From assembly GCA_022562835.1 (NCBI GenBank), contig JADFOM010000015.1, forward strand, positions 1-18,263: a stretch of 18,263 bases of DNA. Reading direction: 5' to 3'. The notes below the pieces were generated by a model. That model did no database searches. It saw only the letters and a list, made by a program, of their open reading frames with translations, and was not told where the DNA came from. Positions 6,335 to 13,824 of this stretch are shown here, in pieces. This stretch comes from Acidobacteriota bacterium (GTDB lineage Bacteria; Actinomycetota; Acidimicrobiia; Acidimicrobiales; SHLQ01). A program made the position numbers and the translations under genes. Every line of letters starts with the position of its first letter. Position 1 is the stretch's first letter.

Positions 6335-7195
6335 ATGCTCACGACAGGCTTCAAGCTTTTCTTCGGACTATTTGTCGCAGCGACCTTCGGCGCGGTCGTG
6401 CTCGGCTACACGAGTGGTGGCAATCATCTTGGGCCGGTCACGTTTGGCTACAAGGGCAGCGTCGGGTTCGTTTTCGGCTACACCGTGTTGATGGTCGCTG
6501 GGTTCGCCTCTGGCGCCGTTGGTCTTCTGCTCCAGGCGTTCCGAGACGGCGATGCTGAAGCCGCTGCACAACTCCTTGGCACCGATACCGCGCCCGTTGG
6601 TCAAACGCCTCTCGGCGATTCGATGTGGCCGCTCATCGGGGCTGTGGCAGCGGGGACCACGGTCGTTGGTTTGGTCGTGCACCCAGCGGTGATGGGAGTG
6701 GGACTGATCCTCGGAATACTGACGATGTTCGAGTGGACGATGTCAGCATGGGCCGACCGCGCCACCGGCGATCCGCAGGCGAACCGAGAGCTTCGCGACA
6801 GCGTTATGCGTCCTATCGAGCTTCCGGCCCTCGCGCTCGGTGCCGTGGCGTTGATGGTGGCTTCGGTCTCGCGAGTGTTCCTGGCATCGTCGGCCAACGG
6901 CGCTGTGCTCGCCGCTACGATCCTCGCCCTCGTCATTATCGGTATTGCAGTCCTGTTCGCGACCAAGCCGAAGGTCAGCAAGAACGTCGCTACCGCCGTC
7001 GTCTTGATCGTGGCGTTCGGTGTGCTCGTCACCGGCACCATTGCCGCGGTTGTCGGGGAACGTGACTTCGAGCACTCCAGCGATGAATCCCGTGAATCTG
7101 AAGAAGGCACCAGCGATGGATCCTCAACCGACAGCGAAGGTGACGGCAGCCACAAGACAGATGCGGGCGCCGAAGGTGAGGCCAGCGATGAATAG
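6335..7195 (+). CDS. Membrane protein with subunit-IV-like hairpin and acidic C-terminal tail
   Basis: A 286-residue protein not recognised as any named family. About seven membrane segments are visible (near residues 6-25, 41-68, 97-115, 119-138, 163-182, 188-208, 217-240), followed by a 44-residue Ser/Asp/Glu/Gly-rich tail. Residues 96-134, from SMWP to FEW, align without gaps to CtaD residues 595-633, from SYWP to FGW, with matching W-P, A, G-L, V-G and F-x-W; this is the hairpin fused to the end of the true subunit I and resembles actinobacterial oxidase subunit IV (CtaF). The N-terminal half has CtaF-like hairpin order; residues from about 160 on are extra. It starts 7 nt after the subunit III-like gene and overlaps ctaC by 8 bp. 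Probably the subunit-IV-like part of the shadow module; function unknown. Confidence 0.65.
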   Translation: MLTTGFKLFFGLFVAATFGAVVLGYTSGGNHLGPVTFGYKGSVGFVFGYTVLMVAGFASGAVGLLLQAFRDGDAEAAAQLLGTDTAPVGQTPLGDSMWPLIGAVAAGTTVVGLVVHPAVMGVGLILGILTMFEWTMSAWADRATGDPQANRELRDSVMRPIELPALALGAVALMVASVSRVFLASSANGAVLAATILALVIIGIAVLFATKPKVSKNVATAVVLIVAFGVLVTGTIAAVVGERDFEHSSDESRESEEGTSDGSSTDSEGDGSHKTDAGAEGEASDE

Positions 7196-8408
7196 CCGCA
7201 GCGGTCGTCTCGCCGCACTCGCCGTACTAGCGGTCGTCTTCCTGGCGGGTTGTGCGAGCGATGCCCCACTCGACTCGCTCGATCCAAAGGGCGAGTACGC
7301 ACAGAGCATCGACAATCTCTTCGTACCGGTCTTTTGGGTAGCCGTGGTTGTCTTCGTGCTCGTATTTGGAGCGACGATCGTCATGTGGTGGAAGTTCCGG
7401 GTCAAGGATCCGTCCGACGACGAACTCCCGGCACCCGTGGCCGGTAACACCTCAGTCGAGATCGGTTGGACGATCGTGCCGGCGCTGATCCTCGGAATCA
7501 TCGCGGTGCCTTCCATGGCGTTGCTGTTCGATATTCGCGACACCACCGACCTTGACAATGACTATGAGAATCTCGACGTGGTCGTAGTCGGGCAGCAGTG
7601 GTGGTGGGAGTACCGCTATTACTTCGACGGATTCGACCCCGACGTTGACGACTTCGACACGCCCGCTGACATCGTCACCGCGAACCAGCTCTACATCCCG
7701 GCCGATCAAGAGATTCCTCTGTACATCACGTCACGCGATGTGATCCACAGCTTTGCGGTGCCGAACCTGAACGGCACCATGGATGCGGTGCCGAGTCTCT
7801 ACAGTCCATGGAAGATCCAGGCGGACGAGCCGGGCCTCTATTTCGGCACCTGCCGAGAGTTTTGCGGGCTGAGCCACGCATTGATGCGAACCCAGGTTGC
7901 GGCGGTCGAGCAGGCCGATTTCGACATTTGGGTGGGTCAACAACGTCAGCCGTACACGGCGCCCGACGAGCAACTCCAGGCGTTCCTCGACGCAGCACGT
8001 GACCCAGATGCCGAGGCGATCGAACCAACGACGGCGGAGGAACGCGGGGCGGCCCTGTTCCGTAGTTTGTGCTCGTCTTGTCACCTGGCCGAAGGCGTGA
8101 ACGACGATCTCTACGACGGCGCCGAATTGGTGTCCGGTGCAGCGCCGAACCTCACCCACTTCTCGTCGCGGTCTAGTTTCGCAGGAGCGATCTTCGAGCT
8201 CTACAAAGCCGACGGATCAGCCGACACGAATCAGCTCGAGGCCTGGATACGCAATCCACCGGCGGAAAAGCCAGCCGACGCCGAGAACAAACGCGGAATG
8301 CCCGATCTCGGCCTCAGCGAAGCACAGATCGACGATGTCGTTGCCTTCCTCATGACGACCGGCGAAGAGCCCAGCGACTTCATCAAGCAGGAAACGGTAG
8401 TCGAGTAG
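7188..8408 (+). CDS. ctaC: Cytochrome c oxidase subunit II with fused cytochrome c (caa3 type)
   Basis: Accepts electrons at CuA and passes them to heme a in subunit I. The 406-residue protein is a lipoprotein precursor: lipobox LAGC with C22. Two membrane helices follow (about 44-68 and 90-114). The cupredoxin domain holds the aromatic VGQQWWWEYRYYF patch and a complete CuA site: H187, C222, E224, C226, H230, M233 (the run is CREFCGLSHALM). A C-terminal class I cytochrome c domain has CSSCH at 295-299 and a candidate axial Met at 371 (RGMPDLGL). This is the caa3 arrangement, which carries its own electron donor. The ATG at 7188 has AGGTGAGG upstream and overlaps the preceding stop by 8 bp; the frame extending upstream to 7020 is a shadow of the preceding gene. 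Heme c needs a maturation system; CcdA/TlpA are encoded at 16442-18156. Confidence 0.96.
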   Translation: MNSRSGRLAALAVLAVVFLAGCASDAPLDSLDPKGEYAQSIDNLFVPVFWVAVVVFVLVFGATIVMWWKFRVKDPSDDELPAPVAGNTSVEIGWTIVPALILGIIAVPSMALLFDIRDTTDLDNDYENLDVVVVGQQWWWEYRYYFDGFDPDVDDFDTPADIVTANQLYIPADQEIPLYITSRDVIHSFAVPNLNGTMDAVPSLYSPWKIQADEPGLYFGTCREFCGLSHALMRTQVAAVEQADFDIWVGQQRQPYTAPDEQLQAFLDAARDPDAEAIEPTTAEERGAALFRSLCSSCHLAEGVNDDLYDGAELVSGAAPNLTHFSSRSSFAGAIFELYKADGSADTNQLEAWIRNPPAEKPADAENKRGMPDLGLSEAQIDDVVAFLMTTGEEPSDFIKQETVVE

Positions 8409-8433
8409 TGCACTCGACACGGAGCGTGAACTG

Positions 8434-10464
8434 ATGGCAATCACCGAAGAAGCCACGAAGGAATTGACCAAAGGCGACGCCGTCGCGGCAACCGTCGAGC
8501 AACCGCTTGGCATCCTGACCCGACCCACGTCGACCAAGGGCTGGAAGAGCTGGCTCACAACGGTCGATCACAAGCGGATCGGCATTTTGTACGGCGGTGC
8601 CGCGCTGCTGTTCTTCGTGCTCGGCGGGCTCGAGGCACTCGCCATGCGAATCCAGCTCGCGACACCCAACGGCACCTTCCTGTCGGCGGAGACCTATAAC
8701 CAGGTATTCACCATGCATGGGGTGACGATGATCTTCCTCGTGGCTATGCCGATGGCGGCGGCCTTTGCGAACTACCTGATCCCGCTCCAGATCGGCGCCC
8801 GTGACGTTGCCTTCCCTCGTCTCAACGCACTGAGCTTCTGGATCTTTCTCGGAGGCGGCCTTTTCCTAGTCTCGTCGCAGTTCATAGGCGGTTGGTGGTC
8901 GAACGCTCCAGACTGCGGTTGGTTCTGTTATCAGCCAAACGGTGGCGTGATCTTCTCACCCAGCCGTGGCGTGGACTACTACGCCATCGGCCTTCAGATC
9001 ACAGGTATCGCCTCGCTGATTTCGGCGGTCAACCTCATAGTGACATGTCTCAACATGCGCACGAGGGGCATGTCGATGTTTCGCATGCCGGTTCTGACAT
9101 GGATGTTGCTCGTCACCCAGTTCCTTCTGCTGTTCGCTATTCCTGTGATCACGGTCGGGCTCTTTCTGCTGATGTTCGCCCGGCTCTTCGATGCACAGTT
9201 CTTTAATGTGGCCGCCGGCGCGGAGCCGCTTCTCTGGCAACACCTGTTCTGGATATTCGGGCACCCCGAGGTTTACATTCTCGTGCTACCGGCGTTCGGC
9301 ATCGTCTCAGAAGTCATACCGACGTTCAGTCGAAAGCCGATCTTCGGGTACTCGTTCATGGTCTTTTCGGGCATCGCCATCGGATTCATGGGCTGGGGCG
9401 TGTGGGCGCACCACATGTTCGCGTCGGGTCTAGGTCCGATCTCGGTCGCAGCGTTCTCGTTGTCGACGATGTTCATCGCGGTACCGACAGGCGTGAAGAT
9501 ACTCAACTGGCTCGCCACGATGTGGGGCGGCAAGCTGACGTTCAACACACCAATGTTGTTCGCAGTTGCGGTGGTCTCGATGTTCACCATCGGAGGGCTG
9601 TCAGGGGTGACGCACGCTATGGCGGCCGTCGATACCCAGCAGACCGACACCTACTACATCGTTGCGCACTTCCACTACGTGGTCTTCGGAGGCATCATCA
9701 ACGGTCTGTTCGCTGGGTTCTACTTCTGGTGGCCCAAAGTTTTCGGTTACAAGCTGAACGAAAAGCTCGGCAAGACGAACTTCTGGTTGATGATCATCGG
9801 CATGAACTTGACCTTCGGGCCCATGCACATCCTCGGGCTTCAGGGCATGTCACGCCGCTATTACACCTACTCGGGGGGCTACGGCTTCGAACTCTGGAAC
9901 ATGGTTGTGTCGATCGGTGCGTTCACGATTGCCCTTGGCGTGCTCACGTTCATCATCAACATCTTCTATTCGAAGCGTAAGGCCGCCGAACTGCCACCGG
10001 TCGGGCCCGACCCATGGGATTCCCGTTCGCTCGAATGGATGATTTCGAGCCCTCCCCCGGACCACAATTTCGATGAACCCATCGACGTTCATGGTCTCGA
10101 CGAGTTCTGGCACCGCAAGTACGGCTATGACGACGATGGCAAGGTGATCGCCTTTGCGACCGCCGCTGAGGTTGCGCAGACCGGCGACCGCACCGACGTA
10201 CATCTGCCCTCACCTTCGTATTGGCCGATCGTGGTGGCGACTGGCCTGCCGATCATTGGCTATGGGCTCATCTACAGTCTTTGGCTCTGTGTAGTCGGCG
10301 GTCTCTTCGTGGTGACGGGACTCTTTGGTTGGGCGCAAGAGCCGGCCGACGATCCCAACGCTGTGCACGACGATCACGATGAACCAGGCGACGATGGCGA
10401 CGATGCGCAAGGCGCATCGGCGCTTGAGCAATCGTCGACCGAGGAGATGAGTGTTGATGGCTGA
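8434..10464 (+). CDS. ctaD: Cytochrome c oxidase subunit I (caa3/aa3 type) with C-terminal subunit-IV-like hairpin
   Basis: The catalytic subunit reducing oxygen to water, 676 residues. All ligands are present: heme a H95 and H414, heme a3 H412, CuB H277, H326 and H327, with Y281 for the Tyr-His crosslink. Proton-channel residues are intact (D124, N113, E279 of GHPEVY, K355), so it is an A1-type heme-copper oxidase. Twelve core helices end with the LEWMISSPPPDHNF segment. Beyond the usual core, residues 595-633 form an additional two-helix hairpin (SYWP...FGW) resembling oxidase subunit IV, and the last 40 residues are very rich in Asp, Glu and His. The ATG start has a GGAG about 10 nt upstream. 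It lies 25 bp after ctaC and overlaps ctaE by 8 bp. Confidence 0.98.
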   Translation: MAITEEATKELTKGDAVAATVEQPLGILTRPTSTKGWKSWLTTVDHKRIGILYGGAALLFFVLGGLEALAMRIQLATPNGTFLSAETYNQVFTMHGVTMIFLVAMPMAAAFANYLIPLQIGARDVAFPRLNALSFWIFLGGGLFLVSSQFIGGWWSNAPDCGWFCYQPNGGVIFSPSRGVDYYAIGLQITGIASLISAVNLIVTCLNMRTRGMSMFRMPVLTWMLLVTQFLLLFAIPVITVGLFLLMFARLFDAQFFNVAAGAEPLLWQHLFWIFGHPEVYILVLPAFGIVSEVIPTFSRKPIFGYSFMVFSGIAIGFMGWGVWAHHMFASGLGPISVAAFSLSTMFIAVPTGVKILNWLATMWGGKLTFNTPMLFAVAVVSMFTIGGLSGVTHAMAAVDTQQTDTYYIVAHFHYVVFGGIINGLFAGFYFWWPKVFGYKLNEKLGKTNFWLMIIGMNLTFGPMHILGLQGMSRRYYTYSGGYGFELWNMVVSIGAFTIALGVLTFIINIFYSKRKAAELPPVGPDPWDSRSLEWMISSPPPDHNFDEPIDVHGLDEFWHRKYGYDDDGKVIAFATAAEVAQTGDRTDVHLPSPSYWPIVVATGLPIIGYGLIYSLWLCVVGGLFVVTGLFGWAQEPADDPNAVHDDHDEPGDDGDDAQGASALEQSSTEEMSVDG

Positions 10465-11053
10465 GGCAGCGCTCGACGCGCACGAACACCCGGAGACGAA
10501 TACTGGGATGTCCAATTCCAAACTGGCGTTGTGGGTCTTCCTCGGCTCGGAGTGTCTGTTGTTCGGTGGTCTAATTTCGACCTACCTGCTCTACCGCAAC
10601 GAGACAAACGGTGGTCCGACTGCGAGCGACGTCTTCGAGATCCCGTTCACATCGGTCAGCTCGTTCGTGCTGTTGCTCAGCTCGCTAACCATGGTGCTGG
10701 CGCTGTCAGCGCTCAGGCGTGGCGACGAGACCCGTAACCGCATCTGGTTGCTCACCACTGCGATGCTTGGTGCGGTCTTCGTCGGTGGCCAGGTCTACGA
10801 ATTCACGGCCTTTCTCCGTGAGGGACTCGGCTTCACGACGAGCCCCTTCAGCTCAGCGTTCTACACGCTGACCGGTTTCCACGGGGTACACGTCAGCGTC
10901 GGCATAGTGATGTTGATGTCGCTCGTCGTCGTCTCCCTCAAGGGTGACCTATCCAAGGAACGCGCCGAAACTGTCGAGTTGATCGGCTTGTACTGGCACT
11001 TCGTAGACGTGGTGTGGATCTTCATCTTCACCGTGGTCTACCTCACTGTCTAA
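10457..11053 (+). CDS. ctaE: Cytochrome c oxidase subunit III
   Basis: A 198-residue COX3 of the short, five-helix bacterial type. It stabilises the oxidase core near the D-channel entrance. Conserved parts: LWVFLGSECLLFGGLIS, GGQVYEF with E115, FYTLTGFHGVHV (H142, H145) and VELIGLYWHFVDVVWIFIF (H181, D184). The ATG at 10457 is chosen and overlaps the ctaD stop by 8 bp; GTG (10451) and TTG (10454) immediately upstream are alternatives, because GAGGAG at 10441-10446 is spaced acceptably for any of them. An ATG within the frame (residue 18) would skip the acidic, His-containing N-terminus and is less likely. This intact copy is the reference against which the divergent subunit III-like gene at 5743 can be compared. 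Confidence 0.95.
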   Translation: MAEAALDAHEHPETNTGMSNSKLALWVFLGSECLLFGGLISTYLLYRNETNGGPTASDVFEIPFTSVSSFVLLLSSLTMVLALSALRRGDETRNRIWLLTTAMLGAVFVGGQVYEFTAFLREGLGFTTSPFSSAFYTLTGFHGVHVSVGIVMLMSLVVVSLKGDLSKERAETVELIGLYWHFVDVVWIFIFTVVYLTV

Positions 11054-11062
11054 GGGGATCTG

Positions 11063-11398
11063 ATGACCGAAACCGCAACTACCGTTGAAGCCGAGGTCGA
11101 ACGCCACGACGAGCACGACCACCCTTCGGATCGATCCTATGTTGGTGTAGCGGCCGTGCTCGGGCTGATTACAGCCGCTGAGGTACTCACCTACTTCTTC
11201 GACGTTGGTCCGTTTCTTATCCCTGCATTGATGGTCATGATGACGGCGAAGTTCTTCATAGTCGCGGCCTATTTCATGCATCTAAAGCAAGACATTCCGT
11301 TGTTTTCTGGGTTCTTTGTGGGCGGAATTGCCTTGGCTTCGATCGTGTACATCACGATGTTGACGACATTTGAGTTTTGGGATTCGTTCGACTTCTGA
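11063..11398 (+). CDS. Cytochrome c oxidase subunit IV (prokaryotic COX4/CyoD-like)
   Basis: A 111-residue protein with three membrane helices after a charged, His/Asp-rich N-terminus. The second and third helices are joined by KFFIVAAYFMHLKQD, the MHLK signature (residues 72-75) of the prokaryotic cytochrome c oxidase subunit IV family. It is a small accessory subunit thought to aid assembly or stability. The gene starts 9 nt after the ctaE stop with GGGGATC as ribosome site. Together with the hairpin at the end of CtaD and the hairpin in the gene at 6335, the operon encodes three subunit-IV-like elements of two different types. The symbol ctaF is used for different proteins in Bacillus and in Streptomyces, so none is given. 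Confidence 0.9.
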   Translation: MTETATTVEAEVERHDEHDHPSDRSYVGVAAVLGLITAAEVLTYFFDVGPFLIPALMVMMTAKFFIVAAYFMHLKQDIPLFSGFFVGGIALASIVYITMLTTFEFWDSFDF

Positions 11399-11430
11399 GG
11401 CAATGCGGGTCCACTTAGTGAGGGCTGAGA

Positions 11431-12312
11431 ATGTTTGAGACAGGGATTGCCGGTTGGGAGGCTCACCCAGAGGTGTGGGTGCTCGTCGCGTCGCTGGCGG
11501 CTTTCGGGATCTACGCCGTGCGGGTTATCGGCCCGAAGGTCGTTCCGGCTGGCGAAGAAATCGTCAGCCGCAAACAGGTGTGGTTCTTTTGCGCTGGACT
11601 CATCCTCTTGTGGATTGCGGCTGACTATCCAGTGCACGAGGTCGGTGAGCAGCAGCTCTACTCGGTACACATGTTGCAGCATCTGACATTCAGCTTCTTC
11701 GTGCCCCCACTGTTGTTGATGGCAACACCGCTGTGGCTGGTCGACCTGATCCTCACAGACGGCAGCTTCGTGGATCGCTCGTTTCGGCGTCTAGCGACCC
11801 CGCTGGTCGCTGCCGTGTTATTCAATTTCGTACAGGCCATTTCCCACTGGGAGCAGGTGGTCGAACTGTCGGTTACCAACGGCCTGTTCCACTACATCAT
11901 GCACATCCTCGTCTTCTCCACGGCGCTGCTTATGTGGGTGCCGGTTGTGGGCCCGATTCCCGAATTGCGCATCAGCCCGTTCGCCAAGTGTGTCTATCTG
12001 TTTCTGATGTCGGTCATTCCCACGATTCCGGCAGCGTGGCTCACGTTCGCCGAGAATCCTGTCTATGACGTCTATGACAGGCCTGGGCGTCTGTGGGGTG
12101 TTTCGGTGGTTGACGACCAGCAGGCGGCAGGCCTGATCATGAAGATCGGTGCAGGCTTCTTCTTGTGGAGCGTCATCGGCACGATCTTTTTCCGGTGGTC
12201 CGCAGAACAGCGACGCCAGGATGTTGAAGACCGTCGTCGTCACCAGGCTTCGCTGACCTATGAAGACGTCACCGCGGAGTTCGAACGCGCCCCCGCGCCG
12301 TCAGAGCACTAG
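11431..12312 (+). CDS. ctaG: Cytochrome c oxidase assembly protein CtaG (caa3_CtaG family)
   Basis: A 293-residue polytopic membrane protein of the Bacillus-type CtaG family, needed for making active caa3 oxidase, probably by delivering copper to CuB. It is unrelated in fold to Cox11. Family marks are DYPVHEVGEQQLYSVHMLQH with H69, H80 and H84, then FFVPPLLLMATPLW, a second His cluster SHW (139) and LFHYIMH (H154, H158), and the late VVDDQQAAGLIMKIG segment. A charged cytoplasmic tail follows. The ATG has GAGG and GCTGAGA upstream and lies 32 bp after the subunit IV gene, making it the last gene of the operon. It converges on serS across a repeat-rich spacer. Confidence 0.93.
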   Translation: MFETGIAGWEAHPEVWVLVASLAAFGIYAVRVIGPKVVPAGEEIVSRKQVWFFCAGLILLWIAADYPVHEVGEQQLYSVHMLQHLTFSFFVPPLLLMATPLWLVDLILTDGSFVDRSFRRLATPLVAAVLFNFVQAISHWEQVVELSVTNGLFHYIMHILVFSTALLMWVPVVGPIPELRISPFAKCVYLFLMSVIPTIPAAWLTFAENPVYDVYDRPGRLWGVSVVDDQQAAGLIMKIGAGFFLWSVIGTIFFRWSAEQRRQDVEDRRRHQASLTYEDVTAEFERAPAPSEH

Positions 12313-12343
12313 TAGTTGCTGCGAGTTCGCGGGAACCCTTCGG

Positions 12344-12372
12344 GTTCCTTCGAGTTGCTCGCTGACGCTCAC
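12344..12372 (+). repeat. 29-bp direct repeat, copy 1
   Basis: Begins GTTCCTTCGAG and ends GACGCTCAC. Identical to the copy at 12404-12432; the flanking bases differ on both sides, so 29 bp is the full match. Confidence 0.9.
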
Positions 12373-12403
12373 GGGAACTCTTCGGCCCAGGGGGGCCTCG
12401 GGA

Positions 12404-12432
12404 GTTCCTTCGAGTTGCTCGCTGACGCTCAC
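12404..12432 (+). repeat. 29-bp direct repeat, copy 2
   Basis: Exact copy of 12344-12372, offset by 60 bp. It is preceded by the arm of the nested hairpin at 12374-12408, which overlaps its first five bases. Confidence 0.9.
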
Positions 12433-12463
12433 AACATCGCTCACAACTCGCAAATTCTTGTTG

Positions 12464-13707
12464 CTATTCGATGCGGTCGAGAGTGCAGAAGGGTCGAAGT
12501 ACGTCGGGGATCGACAGTGAGCCGTCGGATTGCTGGTAGTGCTCGAAGAGAAATACAACATGCGCGCGACGGGGATAGCGGTTCCGTTAAGCGTGTGCAC
12601 GAACTCGGAACCCTTGTTGGCCCTGACTCGGCAGTCGAGGCGACGGGCTGAATAGTCGAGGTAGTTGGAGCACGAGGTCACCTCGCGGTAACACCCCTCT
12701 GACGGTAGCCACACCTCGCAGTCGTACTTCTTGGCGGCTGCCGCGCCGAGGTCTCCGTCGGCGACAGCGACGACCCGATACGGCAGCTCGAGCTCATCGA
12801 GGATCTCGCGCTCGATCGAGAGGAGCAGTTCGAGCTCATCCCACGAAACGTCGGGTCCGGTGTAAGAGAACATTTCCAGCTTGTCGAACTGGTGCACTCT
12901 GAAAATACCTCGGGTGTCCTTGCCGTACGTGCCCGCCTCGCGGCGAAAACAGGTGGAGAAGCCCGCATAGCGGGCTGGCAGCGCAGCAGGATCGAGGCGT
13001 TCACCCCTGTGCAGGCCAGCGAGCGGTATCTCGGCGGTCCCGACCAGGAACATTTCGTCCTCTTCGGTCGCGTAGACCTGATGTCGGTCGGTCGGAAAGA
13101 ACCCTGCATCGACCATCATGTCCTCGCGGACCAGCACAGGCGGCACGACGGGCTCGAATCCGTAACCGACAAGTTTGTCGAGGGCCCACTGCACCAAGGC
13201 AAATTCAAGCTGAACCGCGCCACCGCGGATATAGGCGAAACGGCTCCCGCTCGTGCGTGCCCCGCGGGCCTGATCTACTAGTCCGAGGGCCTCGCCGAGC
13301 TCGGCGTGGTCCAGTGGCGGGGCCGAACGCTGTTCGCCGACCTCAACGATGACCTCATAGTCATCCTCGCCACCACGCGGCACCGACTCATCTGCCGGAT
13401 TGGGAATCGTCAATACTAGATCTGCGAGCTTCGTCGAGACCTCCTCGAGTACTGCTTCCGCGTCGCCGAGGTCAGCCTTTAGTACGCCGGCGGCTTCGAT
13501 CTTGGCGGGCCGTTCGTCGGTGTTCGACCGGCCGATCTCCTTCGAGGCCGCGTTGGCATCGGCTCGAAGTCCCTCGACGGCGAGTAGCTGTGCGCGGCGC
13601 TGCTCCTCGAGGTCGAGCACGTCGTCGAGCGCGCCAGCATTGGCGCCCTTGCGAATGGCACCATCTCGATACGCTGGGTCGTCTCGCATCTTTCGGAGGT
13701 CGATCAC
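12464..13707 (-). CDS. serS: Serine--tRNA ligase with a one-base frameshift near the C-terminus
   Basis: Class II aminoacyl-tRNA synthetase charging tRNA-Ser. The N-terminal coiled-coil arm is followed by the catalytic domain with TAEIPLAGLHRGE, motif 2 (FSTCFRREAGTYGKDTRGIFR, split by the KDTRG loop) and motif 3 beginning at HTLNGTAIPVARML. Directly after ARML the frame breaks: in frame, the protein reads on into unrelated sequence through the downstream repeats to 12301. Shifting by one base gives FEHYQQSDGSLSIPDVLRP ending in TAG at 12464, the normal SerRS end. One missing G in the run after the ATG-TTG codons (near 12555-12556) explains it. Start: GTG giving MIDLRKMRDDP, the canonical N-terminus; a TTG three codons upstream is rejected. 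Restored length is 414 residues, normal. An essential gene, so sequencing error or very recent mutation is likely. Confidence 0.92.
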
Positions 13708-13721
13708 GTTGCGCAACGGTA
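13708..13721 (-). promoter_or_regulatory. serS -10 element
   Basis: TACCGT (13721 down to 13716) fits TANNNT and is 8 nt from the GTG start, implying a leader of about 2 nt or none. No clear -35. Confidence 0.4.
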
Positions 13722-13824
13722 GCCTGCCCGCCGCTTGGAGCGGACCGAAATCGTGAACATCGCTCGTCTTGCGCCGCGCGACTACGAGGTACCGCAGCCA
13801 TCAGGCTCTGGCCCTGATCATCCG

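Larger units (their letters stand above)
12313..12463. repeat. Repeat- and hairpin-rich spacer between ctaG and serS
   Basis: This 151-bp spacer between convergent genes has a perfect 29-bp direct repeat (12344-12372 and 12404-12432, period 60). It also has a hairpin with 7-bp arms GGAACCC/GGGTTCC and a TTC loop (12332-12348); a nested hairpin GGAACTC/GAGTTCC (12374-12408) enclosing GGCCC/GGGCC; a tandem CGCTCACAAC pair (12426-12435, 12438-12447); and CGAGTTG/CAACTCG arms (12411-12417, 12444-12450). It may act as a bidirectional terminator without T-runs, or be a small dispersed repeat of REP type. Confidence 0.8.

Noticed and set aside
4157..7195. The first three operon genes as decaying pseudogenes
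   Set aside because: All three frames are complete, have ribosome sites or overlaps typical of live operons, keep framework motifs with exact spacing, and show no stops or frameshifts.
6601..7302. 233-residue minus-strand frame
   Set aside because: It is the antisense shadow of the 6335 gene and the start of ctaC; low-complexity Ser/Thr/Arg composition and no domain.
12332..12450. CRISPR array
   Set aside because: Only two full repeat copies, self-complementary spacers, and no cas genes.
12301..12463. C-terminal extension of serS running through the repeats
   Set aside because: It is the product of the frameshift; the shifted frame gives the normal SerRS end at 12464. The repeated peptide it contains only reflects the DNA repeats.
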